From NCBI GenBank assembly GCA_900549325.1, contig UROI01000023.1, positions 1 to 15,891 of the forward strand: DNA of 15,891 nucleotides. The letters are read 5' to 3'. The position numbers and the translations under genes are program-made. The notes below the pieces were generated by a model. It saw only the letters and a list, made by a program, of their open reading frames with translations. It was not told the DNA's origin and searched no databases. Shown piece by piece: positions 7,710-13,785 of the stretch (positions are counted from its first letter, which is position 1; every line of letters starts with the position of its first letter). The DNA comes from an uncultured Mycoplasmatota bacterium (lineage in GTDB: Bacteria; Bacillota_I; Bacilli_A; RF39; UBA660).

Positions 7710-9652
7710 TTTATTTAATATATAATTTAATTATGGTAGGTGATATAAAAATGAAAAAGTTATCAAATAAAGGCTTTACTCTAATTGAACTATTAGCTAC
7801 GATATTAATAATTGGTGTAGTCTTAGGACTTACCGCTTATGGCGTTATTAGTTCAGTAAATAAAGCTAAAGATCAAAGTGTAACACTTTCTATTAAAAAT
7901 ATTAAAGAGTCCGCACGAACATATTCTGGAGAATATACTGACGATACTTGGAAAAAGTCTAATACTTCAAATAATATTTATTTCTGTGTTACAATCGAAG
8001 AATTAATAAATAAAGGTTTATTAGATGAAAAGGCTACTTCAGTCGAAGACAAAAATATTAAGTTAAATGATTTTATCGCTGTAACAAAAGATAATATCAC
8101 CAAAGTAATAACTAAAGAAGAAGTATTAACAAGTAGTACTGTAAATGAAGAAGCTTATGAGTATTGTACTGGTAATTTAAAACCTGAAGATATAGTAAAA
8201 GTACCAAGTTTAAAGAATAGTAAAACATATACTGATACGATAACTTCAGAATATGAAGATGCTGTATTTAGAACAAGAGATGGTGAAACACCAAATATAA
8301 CTAAAAGAGAATGTGGCTATAGTAAAACTTCCGGAGGTAACTATACATGGAATAATACTACGGACAATAATTGTACTTTCTCCGGATTAAAACAAAATGA
8401 TACTTATTATATTAAAGTATGTATGACTTCTAAATATGGATCTGTTGCTTGTACTAATCCATCAAAAATGACTACTAAATCAGTTTTAGTACCAACAATA
8501 GCTAAAAGTACGGATACAAGTATCAAGATAACTTATAACGATACAAATATAATTGATGGTAATGGTCAGCATTATTTCAAATCAAGTATAAGTGCTGTAT
8601 CAGATAAGGCAGTAGTAAACTGCAGTATTACTAATGAAGATGGATCATGTAATGGTACATCTACAACAACTATTGAAAAGGATATTTTATATAAAGTATC
8701 AGATAAAGAAGTAGTATTAACCTATAGTCAAAGTGGTACCATCACCATAAATGCCGAGACTAGAGATAGAAGTGATAATAGTAAGAGCGCTTCAAAAACA
8801 TTTAGTTCCTATAAGATTACTTTTAATAAAGGTAATGCTGATACAATAAATAATCAAACAAATAATATTGAAAAAATATGTATTGCTAATAAAAGAGCAT
8901 CATGTAATATAACTTCACCAACTATTGAGAAAAAGAATTATAATATCTTAGGTTGGAATACAAGTAGTAGTGCTACTTCAAGCGCATGGAGCGCTAATAC
9001 TTCGAAGAGTATAAATAAAGACGAAACATACTATCCAATAGTAAAACCTCAAACATTTACAATAAGTTATAACTCCAATGGTGGCTCTGGTACTATGTCT
9101 AGTCAAACTATAACATATGGTCAAAGTGCTACGATAAAAGCTAATACCTTTACTAAAACTGGTTATACTTTCATTGGCTGGACGACTAACTCTGATGGTA
9201 GTACTGACGATAAATATAACTGGACGGGCTTTAGTGGTACTTGGGTATATGGAAACGGACAGTATGGAATAACAAATAACCAATTAAAACTATATGCTAG
9301 ATGGAGAAAAAACAAAGTAACTATTAAGTTTAGTGTTAACGGTGGAACATTAAAATCAGGATCTACTTTCTCAGTAGACTCAAATGGAATAATCAAAAAT
9401 AATGGTAGTGACTTATTAATGACACTAAGTTACAACGATACAATTTCAAGTAATGGCCTACCGGACTATAATAATACCGGTTATGTAAATGTTGTAAGGG
9501 ATGGTTATATTGGTGTAAATAACGCCGAATGGAAATGTTTGAGTGGTAACTGTACAAACTCAGCATATAGTCATACAACAAGTACTTATAAAGCTAGTGA
9601 TTTCTGTAATATCAATAATGGTGACTGTACCATAACTCTTGGAGTTAACTGG
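7696..9652 (+). repeat. long direct repeat, copy 2 (promoter plus stalk of P2)
   Basis: This is the partner of 4698-6652. It covers the promoter, the prepilin leader and the stalk of P2 and stops at codon 634 of the gene. The perfectly identical part is 7836-9598. No terminal inverted repeats or transposase flank either copy. Confidence 0.95.
7698..7726 (+). promoter_or_regulatory. TTGCTC-17-TATAAT promoter for P2
   Basis: TTGCTC at 7698-7703, a 17-nt spacer, TATAAT at 7721-7726, then TTAATTATGG. The ribosome binding site AGGTGAT lies at 7738-7744, so the leader is again very short. It is nearly identical in sequence to the P1 and A3 promoters. Confidence 0.75.
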
Positions 9653-10381
9653 GAAAGTTATAGCGTGATAAATGACTATAGATGTAATGGTAGTGATTAT
9701 TATTACATTACTACCTGTCGTGGTACAAAATGTAATTACACCAGAAAAAATTGTGATTCTGTAACAGGAACAATAGCTTGGTCCTCTCTAAAATATTGTA
9801 GTACTGAAACTATAAATGGTGAGAGATGTCTAGGATCTGATACATACTATATTACAACCTGTACGGCAGCAATTTGTAAGTATACCAAGAAAAATGGTGC
9901 ATCCGCTAGTGGCACAGTAGATAGATGTAATTTAAAATCAGCCTCATCATGTGTAACCACAAAGACTATGTATATAAATGCCGTAAGTGGTTTAAATTGT
10001 CGCACTGGCCCAGGAACAGCCTATGATGTAAAAACAGCATATTCATGTGGATTACCAGTAAAAGTAAATAAGAATCCAACAAATGGTTGGTATTATGTAA
10101 CAGGTGATAGTTGCTATGCCTCTGGAGATTATTTGGTAGACAGTATTAGTAAAACCAATTGCTCAAGCGGTGGTTCTGGCGGCTCTGGCGGATCCGGTGA
10201 CTCTGGAGGAAAAGGTTATTTAGGATCTTGCTGGTGTGATACCGATTCCGATTGCGGTGTAAGTGGTACTGAAATAAAGATATGGTGTGATAAAAAAATG
10301 AGGGCACCAAGCGGCATGCCAGGAAAATATCTATGTGCCTTCCATCCAAAGAATTCTGGTGGAAGAGGATACTGCATGTAA
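7751..10381 (+). CDS. pilin-like cysteine-rich surface protein P2
   Basis: The start is the ATG at 7751, placed by AGGTGAT at 7738-7744; the in-frame ATG at 7733 lies upstream of that site and close to the -10 box. The first 634 of 876 residues equal P1 apart from T/A near residue 29 and N/D at 617: prepilin leader, Ig-like region, InlB B-type repeats. The last 242 residues are unrelated in layout. Two copies of a Cys-rich repeat (CNGSDYYYITTC and CLGSDTYYITTC, about 638-737) are followed by one SH3-like module (about 740-797), a flexible Gly/Ser linker (GGSGGSGGSGDSGG), and a compact terminal domain with six cysteines starting CWCDTDSDCG. With 34 cysteines in total it should be disulfide-rich. 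The only recognisable tail part shared with P1 is the SH3 type. The gene is a single-gene unit with its own promoter and terminator. The linker suggests an exposed, independently folding tip domain. Confidence 0.9.
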   Translation: MKKLSNKGFTLIELLATILIIGVVLGLTAYGVISSVNKAKDQSVTLSIKNIKESARTYSGEYTDDTWKKSNTSNNIYFCVTIEELINKGLLDEKATSVEDKNIKLNDFIAVTKDNITKVITKEEVLTSSTVNEEAYEYCTGNLKPEDIVKVPSLKNSKTYTDTITSEYEDAVFRTRDGETPNITKRECGYSKTSGGNYTWNNTTDNNCTFSGLKQNDTYYIKVCMTSKYGSVACTNPSKMTTKSVLVPTIAKSTDTSIKITYNDTNIIDGNGQHYFKSSISAVSDKAVVNCSITNEDGSCNGTSTTTIEKDILYKVSDKEVVLTYSQSGTITINAETRDRSDNSKSASKTFSSYKITFNKGNADTINNQTNNIEKICIANKRASCNITSPTIEKKNYNILGWNTSSSATSSAWSANTSKSINKDETYYPIVKPQTFTISYNSNGGSGTMSSQTITYGQSATIKANTFTKTGYTFIGWTTNSDGSTDDKYNWTGFSGTWVYGNGQYGITNNQLKLYARWRKNKVTIKFSVNGGTLKSGSTFSVDSNGIIKNNGSDLLMTLSYNDTISSNGLPDYNNTGYVNVVRDGYIGVNNAEWKCLSGNCTNSAYSHTTSTYKASDFCNINNGDCTITLGVNWESYSVINDYRCNGSDYYYITTCRGTKCNYTRKNCDSVTGTIAWSSLKYCSTETINGERCLGSDTYYITTCTAAICKYTKKNGASASGTVDRCNLKSASSCVTTKTMYINAVSGLNCRTGPGTAYDVKTAYSCGLPVKVNKNPTNGWYYVTGDSCYASGDYLVDSISKTNCSSGGSGGSGGSGDSGGKGYLGSCWCDTDSDCGVSGTEIKIWCDKKMRAPSGMPGKYLCAFHPKNSGGRGYCM

Positions 10382-10399
10382 TATATAAAAATACTAGCT

Positions 10400-10430
10400 A
10401 AAGAGCAAGAATCAAATATCTTGCTCTTTT
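10400..10430 (+). terminator. strong terminator after P2, overlapping the A3 promoter
   Basis: AAAGAGCAAGA (10400-10410) and TCTTGCTCTTT (10419-10429) form a perfect 11-bp stem with an 8-nt loop, followed by T-rich sequence. It is the cleanest member of the terminator-promoter cassettes. Confidence 0.88.
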
Positions 10431-10449
10431 ACTTTATTTAGCATATAAT
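10421..10449 (+). promoter_or_regulatory. TTGCTC-17-TATAAT promoter for A3
   Basis: TTGCTC at 10421-10426 lies inside the 3' arm of the terminator, with a 17-nt spacer and TATAAT at 10444-10449, then TTAATTATGG. About 55 bp around it are almost identical to the region ahead of P2. Confidence 0.75.
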
Positions 10450-10471
10450 TTAATTATGGTAGGCGATAAAA

Positions 10472-10900
10472 ATGAAAGAAAAGAAGAAAACATTAATACT
10501 AATAATAATGACTATAGTTTTAATTATAGCAATAATAGTAACAACAATATTATATCTAGCAGAAGATAACAAAAATAGAAGCAACATAGAACTATATAAT
10601 TTATGGTATATTTATAAGGAAGAAATAATAACAAATAACGAAATTATGGATACCCTTAATACAAATAATTATTACCTAGATATTACCCAAAAACAAATTA
10701 CTATTTGTGATACAAATAAAGCCTGTATAAATATAAATTATACATACACTAACGATAATCTAAAAATAATAGATAATAATAAATATTTAAATGGAACCTA
10801 TAAAGTAATAATAAAAGATACCACAATGATACTAGAAAAAATAGAAAACGAAGAAACAAAAACTTCTTTAAAATATTATTTTCAAAAGCCATTAGGATAA
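10472..10900 (+). CDS. small membrane-anchored protein, family A copy 3 (A3)
   Basis: This 142-residue third paralogue has a Lys-rich start (MKEKKKT), a membrane segment at about residues 7-29, then an outer domain. It has NLWYIYKEEI (compare NTWNLYKQEV in A1), a short C...C pair (ICDTNKAC), a GTYKVII strand, and a YYFQKPLG ending equivalent to the FERAEG of A1. It is closer to A1 than to A2. The ribosome binding site is a weakened AGGCGAT where the P genes have AGGTGAT. It follows P2 but has its own promoter, and no third pilin-like gene follows; a spoIIIAH-like gene is next. It could mark the site of a lost or not yet duplicated P gene. Function unknown. Confidence 0.8.
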   Translation: MKEKKKTLILIIMTIVLIIAIIVTTILYLAEDNKNRSNIELYNLWYIYKEEIITNNEIMDTLNTNNYYLDITQKQITICDTNKACININYTYTNDNLKIIDNNKYLNGTYKVIIKDTTMILEKIENEETKTSLKYYFQKPLG

Positions 10901-10901
10901 G

Positions 10902-10930
10902 ATATGAATTATTTCATATTTTTTCTTTTT
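10902..10930 (+). terminator. terminator after A3
   Basis: ATATGAA (10902-10908) pairs with TTCATAT (10913-10919) around a 4-nt loop, followed by a run of T, one C and five more T. The stem is short and AT-rich but the T-tract is strong. It starts immediately after the A3 stop codon. Confidence 0.65.
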
Positions 10931-10941
10931 ATTAATATATT
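10913..10941 (+). promoter_or_regulatory. candidate promoter for the spoIIIAH-like gene
   Basis: TTCATA at 10913-10918 (4 of 6), a 17-nt spacer and TATATT at 10936-10941, then TAATTAG as in the neighbouring promoters. The -35 again lies in a hairpin 3' arm. TCATATTT at 10914-10921 also resembles a sigma-E -35 element, but no good sigma-E -10 follows, so the sigma factor is uncertain. Confidence 0.45.
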
Positions 10942-10965
10942 TAATTAGAAAGAAGAGGAAAGAAT

Positions 10966-11454
10966 ATGATAAATAAGAAAAATTTATGGTTTTTAACATT
11001 ATTTAGTTTAGTATTAGTACTATCAATTTATTATGTAACAATGCCAAGTGAGGTATTTGATAAAGATTTATCAGGTAAAGATGCTGAAATAGCCAATACA
11101 GAAATAAAAGAGTCGACAGTAGTCTCTTCCCTTAAAGTAGAAGACGATGCCGCGGTAAAGGAAAAGATAAATAGTTTAAAGGAAAAACTAACTGATAAAA
11201 GTGTAAGTACTGAAGATAAAAATAATTACTTTGAAGAATTAAAATTAATAAATAAAAATTCTTCCAAAGAAGAAACAATAGAAACCAAGATAAAAGAAAT
11301 GTGTAATTGTGATAATTTTGTAAAGATAGATGGTGATAACATCAGGGTAGTATTAGATTCGGCTGATTCAAATGCCTCTAAAGCAAATGAAATAATGCGT
11401 TTAGTTCAAAAAGAATTTGATAATAAAATGTATATTTCGGTAAAATTTAATTAG
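10966..11454 (+). CDS. spoIIIAH: SpoIIIAH-like sporulation channel protein
   Basis: SpoIIIAH sits in the mother-cell membrane and, through its extracellular domain, binds SpoIIQ of the forespore to form the feeding channel across the two spore membranes. This 162-residue protein has the expected architecture. The N-terminus MINKKNLWFLTLFSLVLVLS continues into a single membrane segment ending YYVTMPSE, very close in style to Bacillus SpoIIIAH. A charged, probably coiled-coil middle (about 55-100) follows, then a C-terminal ring-building domain (about 105-162) containing ANEIMRLVQKEF and ending YISVKFN. It is shorter than the Bacillus protein (about 218 residues) in the middle region. Normally it is the last gene of the spoIIIAA-AH operon; here it stands alone after A3, with AGAGGA before the ATG. 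The two cysteines CNC near residue 113 are unusual. Assigned by sequence style from memory, not by a search. Confidence 0.75.
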   Translation: MINKKNLWFLTLFSLVLVLSIYYVTMPSEVFDKDLSGKDAEIANTEIKESTVVSSLKVEDDAAVKEKINSLKEKLTDKSVSTEDKNNYFEELKLINKNSSKEETIETKIKEMCNCDNFVKIDGDNIRVVLDSADSNASKANEIMRLVQKEFDNKMYISVKFN

Positions 11455-11465
11455 ATTAGATAAAA

Positions 11466-11545
11466 ATACCCTCACTTTATTTTAAGGTATGAATACAATA
11501 ATATGAAAGACATTAACCACCCTATGTACAAGGGAAGTGAGGTAT
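11466..11545 (+). promoter_or_regulatory. inverted repeat spanning the gerE leader and its ribosome binding site
   Basis: ATACC, an extra C, then TCACTT (11466-11477) is complementary to AAGTGAGGTAT (11535-11545), giving 11 bp with one bulge. The second arm contains the GAGGT ribosome binding site of gerE. A transcript coming from spoIIIAH would contain both arms and could hide the site; a transcript from the local promoter would contain only the second arm. Confidence 0.45.
11473..11500 (+). promoter_or_regulatory. candidate sporulation-type promoter for gerE
   Basis: AATACAATA (11492-11500) fits the sigma-K -10 pattern CATAnnnTA except for the first base, and the closely related sigma-E box CATACAAT in 7 of 8 positions. 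CACT at 11473-11476 supplies the short AC-type -35 of sigma-K about 15-16 nt upstream. No sigma-A -35 is present at the right distance. In Bacillus gerE is a sigma-K gene, which agrees, but the match is short. Confidence 0.4.
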
Positions 11546-11547
11546 TT

Positions 11548-11754
11548 ATGAGTAAAGGTATATTAACCAAAAGAGAAAAAGAAGTATTTTCATTACTTGT
11601 GGATAATAAAAGTACTAAAGAGATCGCAGATATTTTAAATATTAGTGAAAAAACAGTTAGAAATCATATTTCTAATACTATGCAAAAACTATCGGTAAAA
11701 GGAAGAGCACAAGCAGTTGTAGAACTAATTAAACTTGGTGAAATATCATTATAA
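11548..11754 (+). CDS. gerE: GerE-like late sporulation transcription regulator
   Basis: GerE is a stand-alone LuxR-type helix-turn-helix protein that acts late in the mother cell with sigma-K to switch coat gene expression. The 68-residue product is almost entirely the HTH domain: LTKREKEVFSLLV, KSTKEIADILNISEKTVRNH, then ISNTMQKLSVKGRAQAVVEL, closely matching my recollection of Bacillus GerE and of similar size (74 residues there). I place the start at ATG 11548, preceded by GAGGT at 11538-11542. An in-frame ATG at 11503 would add 15 residues but has no good ribosome binding site and sits at the predicted transcription start. There is no receiver or sensor domain, so control must be by expression level. 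gerM follows. In Bacillus gerE and gerM also lie close together, which supports both names. Confidence 0.85.
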   Translation: MSKGILTKREKEVFSLLVDNKSTKEIADILNISEKTVRNHISNTMQKLSVKGRAQAVVELIKLGEISL

Positions 11755-11780
11755 GCACAAATAGTGCTTTTTCTTTTTCT
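11753..11780 (+). terminator. terminator overlapping the gerE stop codon
   Basis: AAGCAC (11753-11758) pairs with GTGCTT (11764-11769) around a 5-nt loop, followed by a T-rich tract. The stem begins within the TAA stop codon. Confidence 0.75.
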
Positions 11781-11784
11781 TAAG

Positions 11785-11813
11785 TCATTTATTTAATGAT
11801 TAGTACATATATT
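11785..11813 (+). promoter_or_regulatory. candidate sigma-E type promoter for gerM
   Basis: CATATATT at 11806-11813 matches the sigma-E -10 consensus CATACAAT in 6 of 8 positions. TCATTTA at 11785-11791, 14 nt upstream, resembles the sigma-E -35 element. No sigma-A pair with 16-18 nt spacing is apparent. In Bacillus gerM is a mother-cell gene, which agrees. Confidence 0.4.
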
Positions 11814-11831
11814 TTACTAGGGTGATTGTTT

Positions 11832-12794
11832 ATGCTAAAAAGAATGTCTATTAAAAAAATAATGGTATCTACTTCTGCAATTTTACTTTTATTAATAATA
11901 TATCTAATACCAGATAATAGAAAAGAAATAGAACTAAAAAATAAAGATATTGAATATACCTACAATAATATTACAGATACTATATATTTAATAGATAAAA
12001 ATGATTATGTATCAAGAACAAACATAGCAAGTTGTAATTGTAGTGATATTGATAAAGCCAAAGACTTAATTGATGGTCTTACAATAGGAGGAAAAAAATC
12101 GAATATCATTCCTAATGGTTTCAGGAGTATAATCCCACCAGATACTAGTATATTAGATATAAAGCTAGAGGATAAAGTATTAACAATAGATTTCTCTAAA
12201 GAATTTCTTGATGTATCAGAAGTAGAAGAAGAAAAAATGATCGAATCATTAATTTATACTTTAACTAGTATTAAAGGAATAGATAAAATAACAATAAAAG
12301 TAGAAGGTAAAATATTAACAAATCTTCCACATAGTAAAAAAATAATACCTTCCGTATTAGATCGAAGTTATGGTATAAATAAAGAATATGAACTAACAAC
12401 AATTAATAATATTGATTCATACACTGTATATTATGTAAATAAATATAATGATAATAATTATTATGTACCAGTAACAAAATACGTAAATAGAGAAAATACA
12501 GAACCGGTAAAAGTAATAATTAAAGAGTTAAGTAGTTCTCCAATATATGAAACAAACTTAATGAGTCATTTAAATGCTGGCGTAATATTAAATGACTATG
12601 AATTAGATTATCATAATCTAAAACTAAATTTTAACGAATTATTATTAAATGATCCTGATAGTAATAAAATACTTGAAGAAGTTATATATACTATAGGATT
12701 ATCTATGAATGACGTCTATAAAGATTTAGAAACAGTATCTTTCTACGTTAATAATAATGAGATATATACTTTGACATTAAGTGATCTAAAATAG
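11832..12794 (+). CDS. gerM: GerM-like protein with two GerMN domains
   Basis: GerM is needed for stable assembly of the SpoIIIAH-SpoIIQ channel and for spore development and germination in Bacillus. The 320-residue product has a membrane anchor at about residues 9-27 and two GerMN domains. The first (about 50-165) has NGFRSIIPPDT, then LTIDFSKEFL and IESLIYTLTSIKGI, followed by LTNLPHSKKI. The second (about 196-316) has VKVIIKELSSSP, LKLNFNELLL and EEVIYTIGLSM. Bacillus GerM is a lipoprotein; here no lipobox cysteine is present, so it is probably anchored by the helix itself. The start is ATG 11832 with GGGTGAT just upstream; the in-frame TTG at 11826 overlaps that site. The gene follows gerE after a terminator and a sigma-E-like promoter, and its channel partner SpoIIIAH is encoded 0.9 kb upstream. 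Confidence 0.82.
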   Translation: MLKRMSIKKIMVSTSAILLLLIIYLIPDNRKEIELKNKDIEYTYNNITDTIYLIDKNDYVSRTNIASCNCSDIDKAKDLIDGLTIGGKKSNIIPNGFRSIIPPDTSILDIKLEDKVLTIDFSKEFLDVSEVEEEKMIESLIYTLTSIKGIDKITIKVEGKILTNLPHSKKIIPSVLDRSYGINKEYELTTINNIDSYTVYYVNKYNDNNYYVPVTKYVNRENTEPVKVIIKELSSSPIYETNLMSHLNAGVILNDYELDYHNLKLNFNELLLNDPDSNKILEEVIYTIGLSMNDVYKDLETVSFYVNNNEIYTLTLSDLK

Positions 12795-12823
12795 AAATTA
12801 TTATACAAAATATTTTCTTTCAA

Positions 12824-12852
12824 TTGACTAATAAATCTCAAAATGATATACT
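12824..12852 (+). promoter_or_regulatory. sigma-A type promoter with extended -10
   Basis: TTGACT at 12824-12829 (5 of 6), a 17-nt spacer with TG at 12844-12845, and TATACT at 12847-12852 (5 of 6), followed by TAATTAG. It drives the exported protein gene at 12876, whose ribosome binding site AGGGGA is at 12865-12870. Confidence 0.8.
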
Positions 12853-12875
12853 TAATTAGAGAGTAGGGGATATCT

Positions 12876-13511
12876 ATGAAAGAAAATAAAAAAGTAAAAA
12901 TTATTGGAACTATTGTTGGTATAGTATTGTTTATAGTTTTAATCGCAGGATTTACTTATGCCTGGTTTACTTGGGAAAGCAGTAAGATAAGTGTTGGCGG
13001 TAATACGGCCTGCTTTGATATTAACTATACAGAAGGTAACTTAGTAACAGACGATATGTTACTCGTAGATGCTAGTAAATTAATAGCAAATAATAAAATA
13101 ACAATTAAGAGAGGGATGGCTGTAACACAAATAGTTGCTAATAAAGATCCAAAATGTTCGAAATTAAAGGCTAAGTTATCAATCGTGTTACACGCTCGTA
13201 CTGTAAATAGTGTATATTATACTAATGGAAAATGTGCTAATGCTCTTAACTACGTACTTGCCAGCTATGATTCTTCAAAAATAACCGAAGTTAGTGCAAG
13301 GGCGTTAGAAAATATGACTTTCGATATCATTGATACATATCCAGTTAATGCTTTTGGTGGAAGAACTATATTAGAGAAAGAACTTGCTGACGATGGAACA
13401 AAACAAGAGTATTTATTAATATTCTATATAGACGGTGACAAAGCTGACGATAATATTGACGGTCAAAAAATAGAAATAGATGCTGATGTATCTGCTATTC
13501 AAACAAGCTAA
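12876..13511 (+). CDS. exported protein with SipW-type N-terminus
   Basis: The 211-residue protein starts with a basic stretch (KENKKVK), a hydrophobic helix at about residues 8-28, and then AGFTYAWFTWES. This resembles the (G/A)xTYAxFT cleavage region of TasA/CalY-type proteins processed by the ER-type signal peptidase SipW. The mature part is mixed alpha/beta with four cysteines, a KISVGGNTACFDINY segment, and an acidic C-terminal region (DGDKADDNIDGQKIEID) that may bind calcium. I do not recognise a named family. The segment VGGNTACFDINYTEGN parallels the corresponding part of the partial protein at 15247, so the two are probably distant relatives. It has its own strong promoter and a strong terminator. 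A matrix or surface fibre protein is possible, but that rests only on the N-terminal pattern. Confidence 0.8.
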   Translation: MKENKKVKIIGTIVGIVLFIVLIAGFTYAWFTWESSKISVGGNTACFDINYTEGNLVTDDMLLVDASKLIANNKITIKRGMAVTQIVANKDPKCSKLKAKLSIVLHARTVNSVYYTNGKCANALNYVLASYDSSKITEVSARALENMTFDIIDTYPVNAFGGRTILEKELADDGTKQEYLLIFYIDGDKADDNIDGQKIEIDADVSAIQTS

Positions 13512-13513
13512 AA

Positions 13514-13546
13514 AATACTAGAAATAAAATCTAGTATTCTTTTTTT
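13514..13546 (+). terminator. Rho-independent terminator
   Basis: AATACTAGA (13514-13522) and TCTAGTATT (13530-13538) form a perfect 9-bp stem with a 7-nt loop, followed by C and seven T. It begins 3 nt after the stop of the exported protein gene. Confidence 0.9.
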
Positions 13547-13559
13547 GAATTAGAAACAA

Positions 13560-13584
13560 ATAAAAAAGCTCTCTTTCGAGAACT
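13560..13584 (-). terminator. terminator of the tRNA-Arg gene
   Basis: Read on the minus strand, AGTTCTC and GAGAGCT pair through 7 bp (one G-T wobble) around a GAAA tetraloop, followed by six T and an A. It lies 12 nt after the tRNA 3' end and faces the + strand terminator at 13514, so the convergent units are separated. Confidence 0.75.
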
Positions 13585-13596
13585 TAATATTTAAAG

Positions 13597-13673
13597 TGGT
13601 GTCCTGGTGGAGATTCGAACTCCAGACCGATCGCTTAGAAGGCGATTGCTCTATCCAGCTGAGCTACCAAGAC
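13597..13673 (-). tRNA. tRNA-Arg (anticodon UCU)
   Basis: The 77-nt minus-strand sequence folds as a complete tRNA. The acceptor is GTCTTGG with CCAGGAC (one G-T pair), the D arm has GCTC/GAGC, and the anticodon stem ATCGC/GCGAT encloses CTTCTAA (anticodon TCT, reading AGA). The T arm is TGGAG, TTCGAAT, CTCCA, and the 3' CCA is encoded at 13599-13597. AGA is the main Arg codon of the window, so this is an important tRNA. It has its own promoter and terminator and is the only minus-strand gene seen. Confidence 0.97.
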
Positions 13674-13693
13674 ATCAACATCAGACAATATAA

Positions 13694-13722
13694 ATTATAC
13701 AACATCATAAAAAAAATATCAA
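13694..13722 (-). promoter_or_regulatory. promoter of tRNA-Arg
   Basis: On the minus strand TTGATA (13722-13717), a 17-nt spacer and a perfect TATAAT (13699-13694) read toward the tRNA, whose 5' end is 21 nt downstream of the -10. It is divergent from the + strand promoter starting at 13740. Confidence 0.8.
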
Positions 13723-13739
13723 CCTTTTTTTGAAAAAAA

Positions 13740-13768
13740 TTGCAAAAAAATGATATTTAATATATAAT
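13740..13768 (+). promoter_or_regulatory. promoter of the membrane protein gene
   Basis: TTGCAA at 13740-13745, a 17-nt spacer and TATAAT at 13763-13768, followed by TTAATTG. The expected transcription start is only about 10 nt before the ATG at 13786, with AGGTGAG at 13777-13783 almost at the 5' end, so the message is close to leaderless. Confidence 0.75.
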
Positions 13769-13785
13769 TTAATTGTAGGTGAGCT

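Noticed and set aside
4698..9652. The long direct repeat as a transposon or insertion sequence
   Set aside because: No transposase, terminal inverted repeats or target-site duplications are visible; the repeat boundaries follow a gene's promoter and a domain edge.
11503..11547. N-terminal extension of GerE from ATG 11503
   Set aside because: It has no ribosome binding site at proper spacing and would begin at the predicted transcription start; ATG 11548 follows GAGGT and gives the normal family length.
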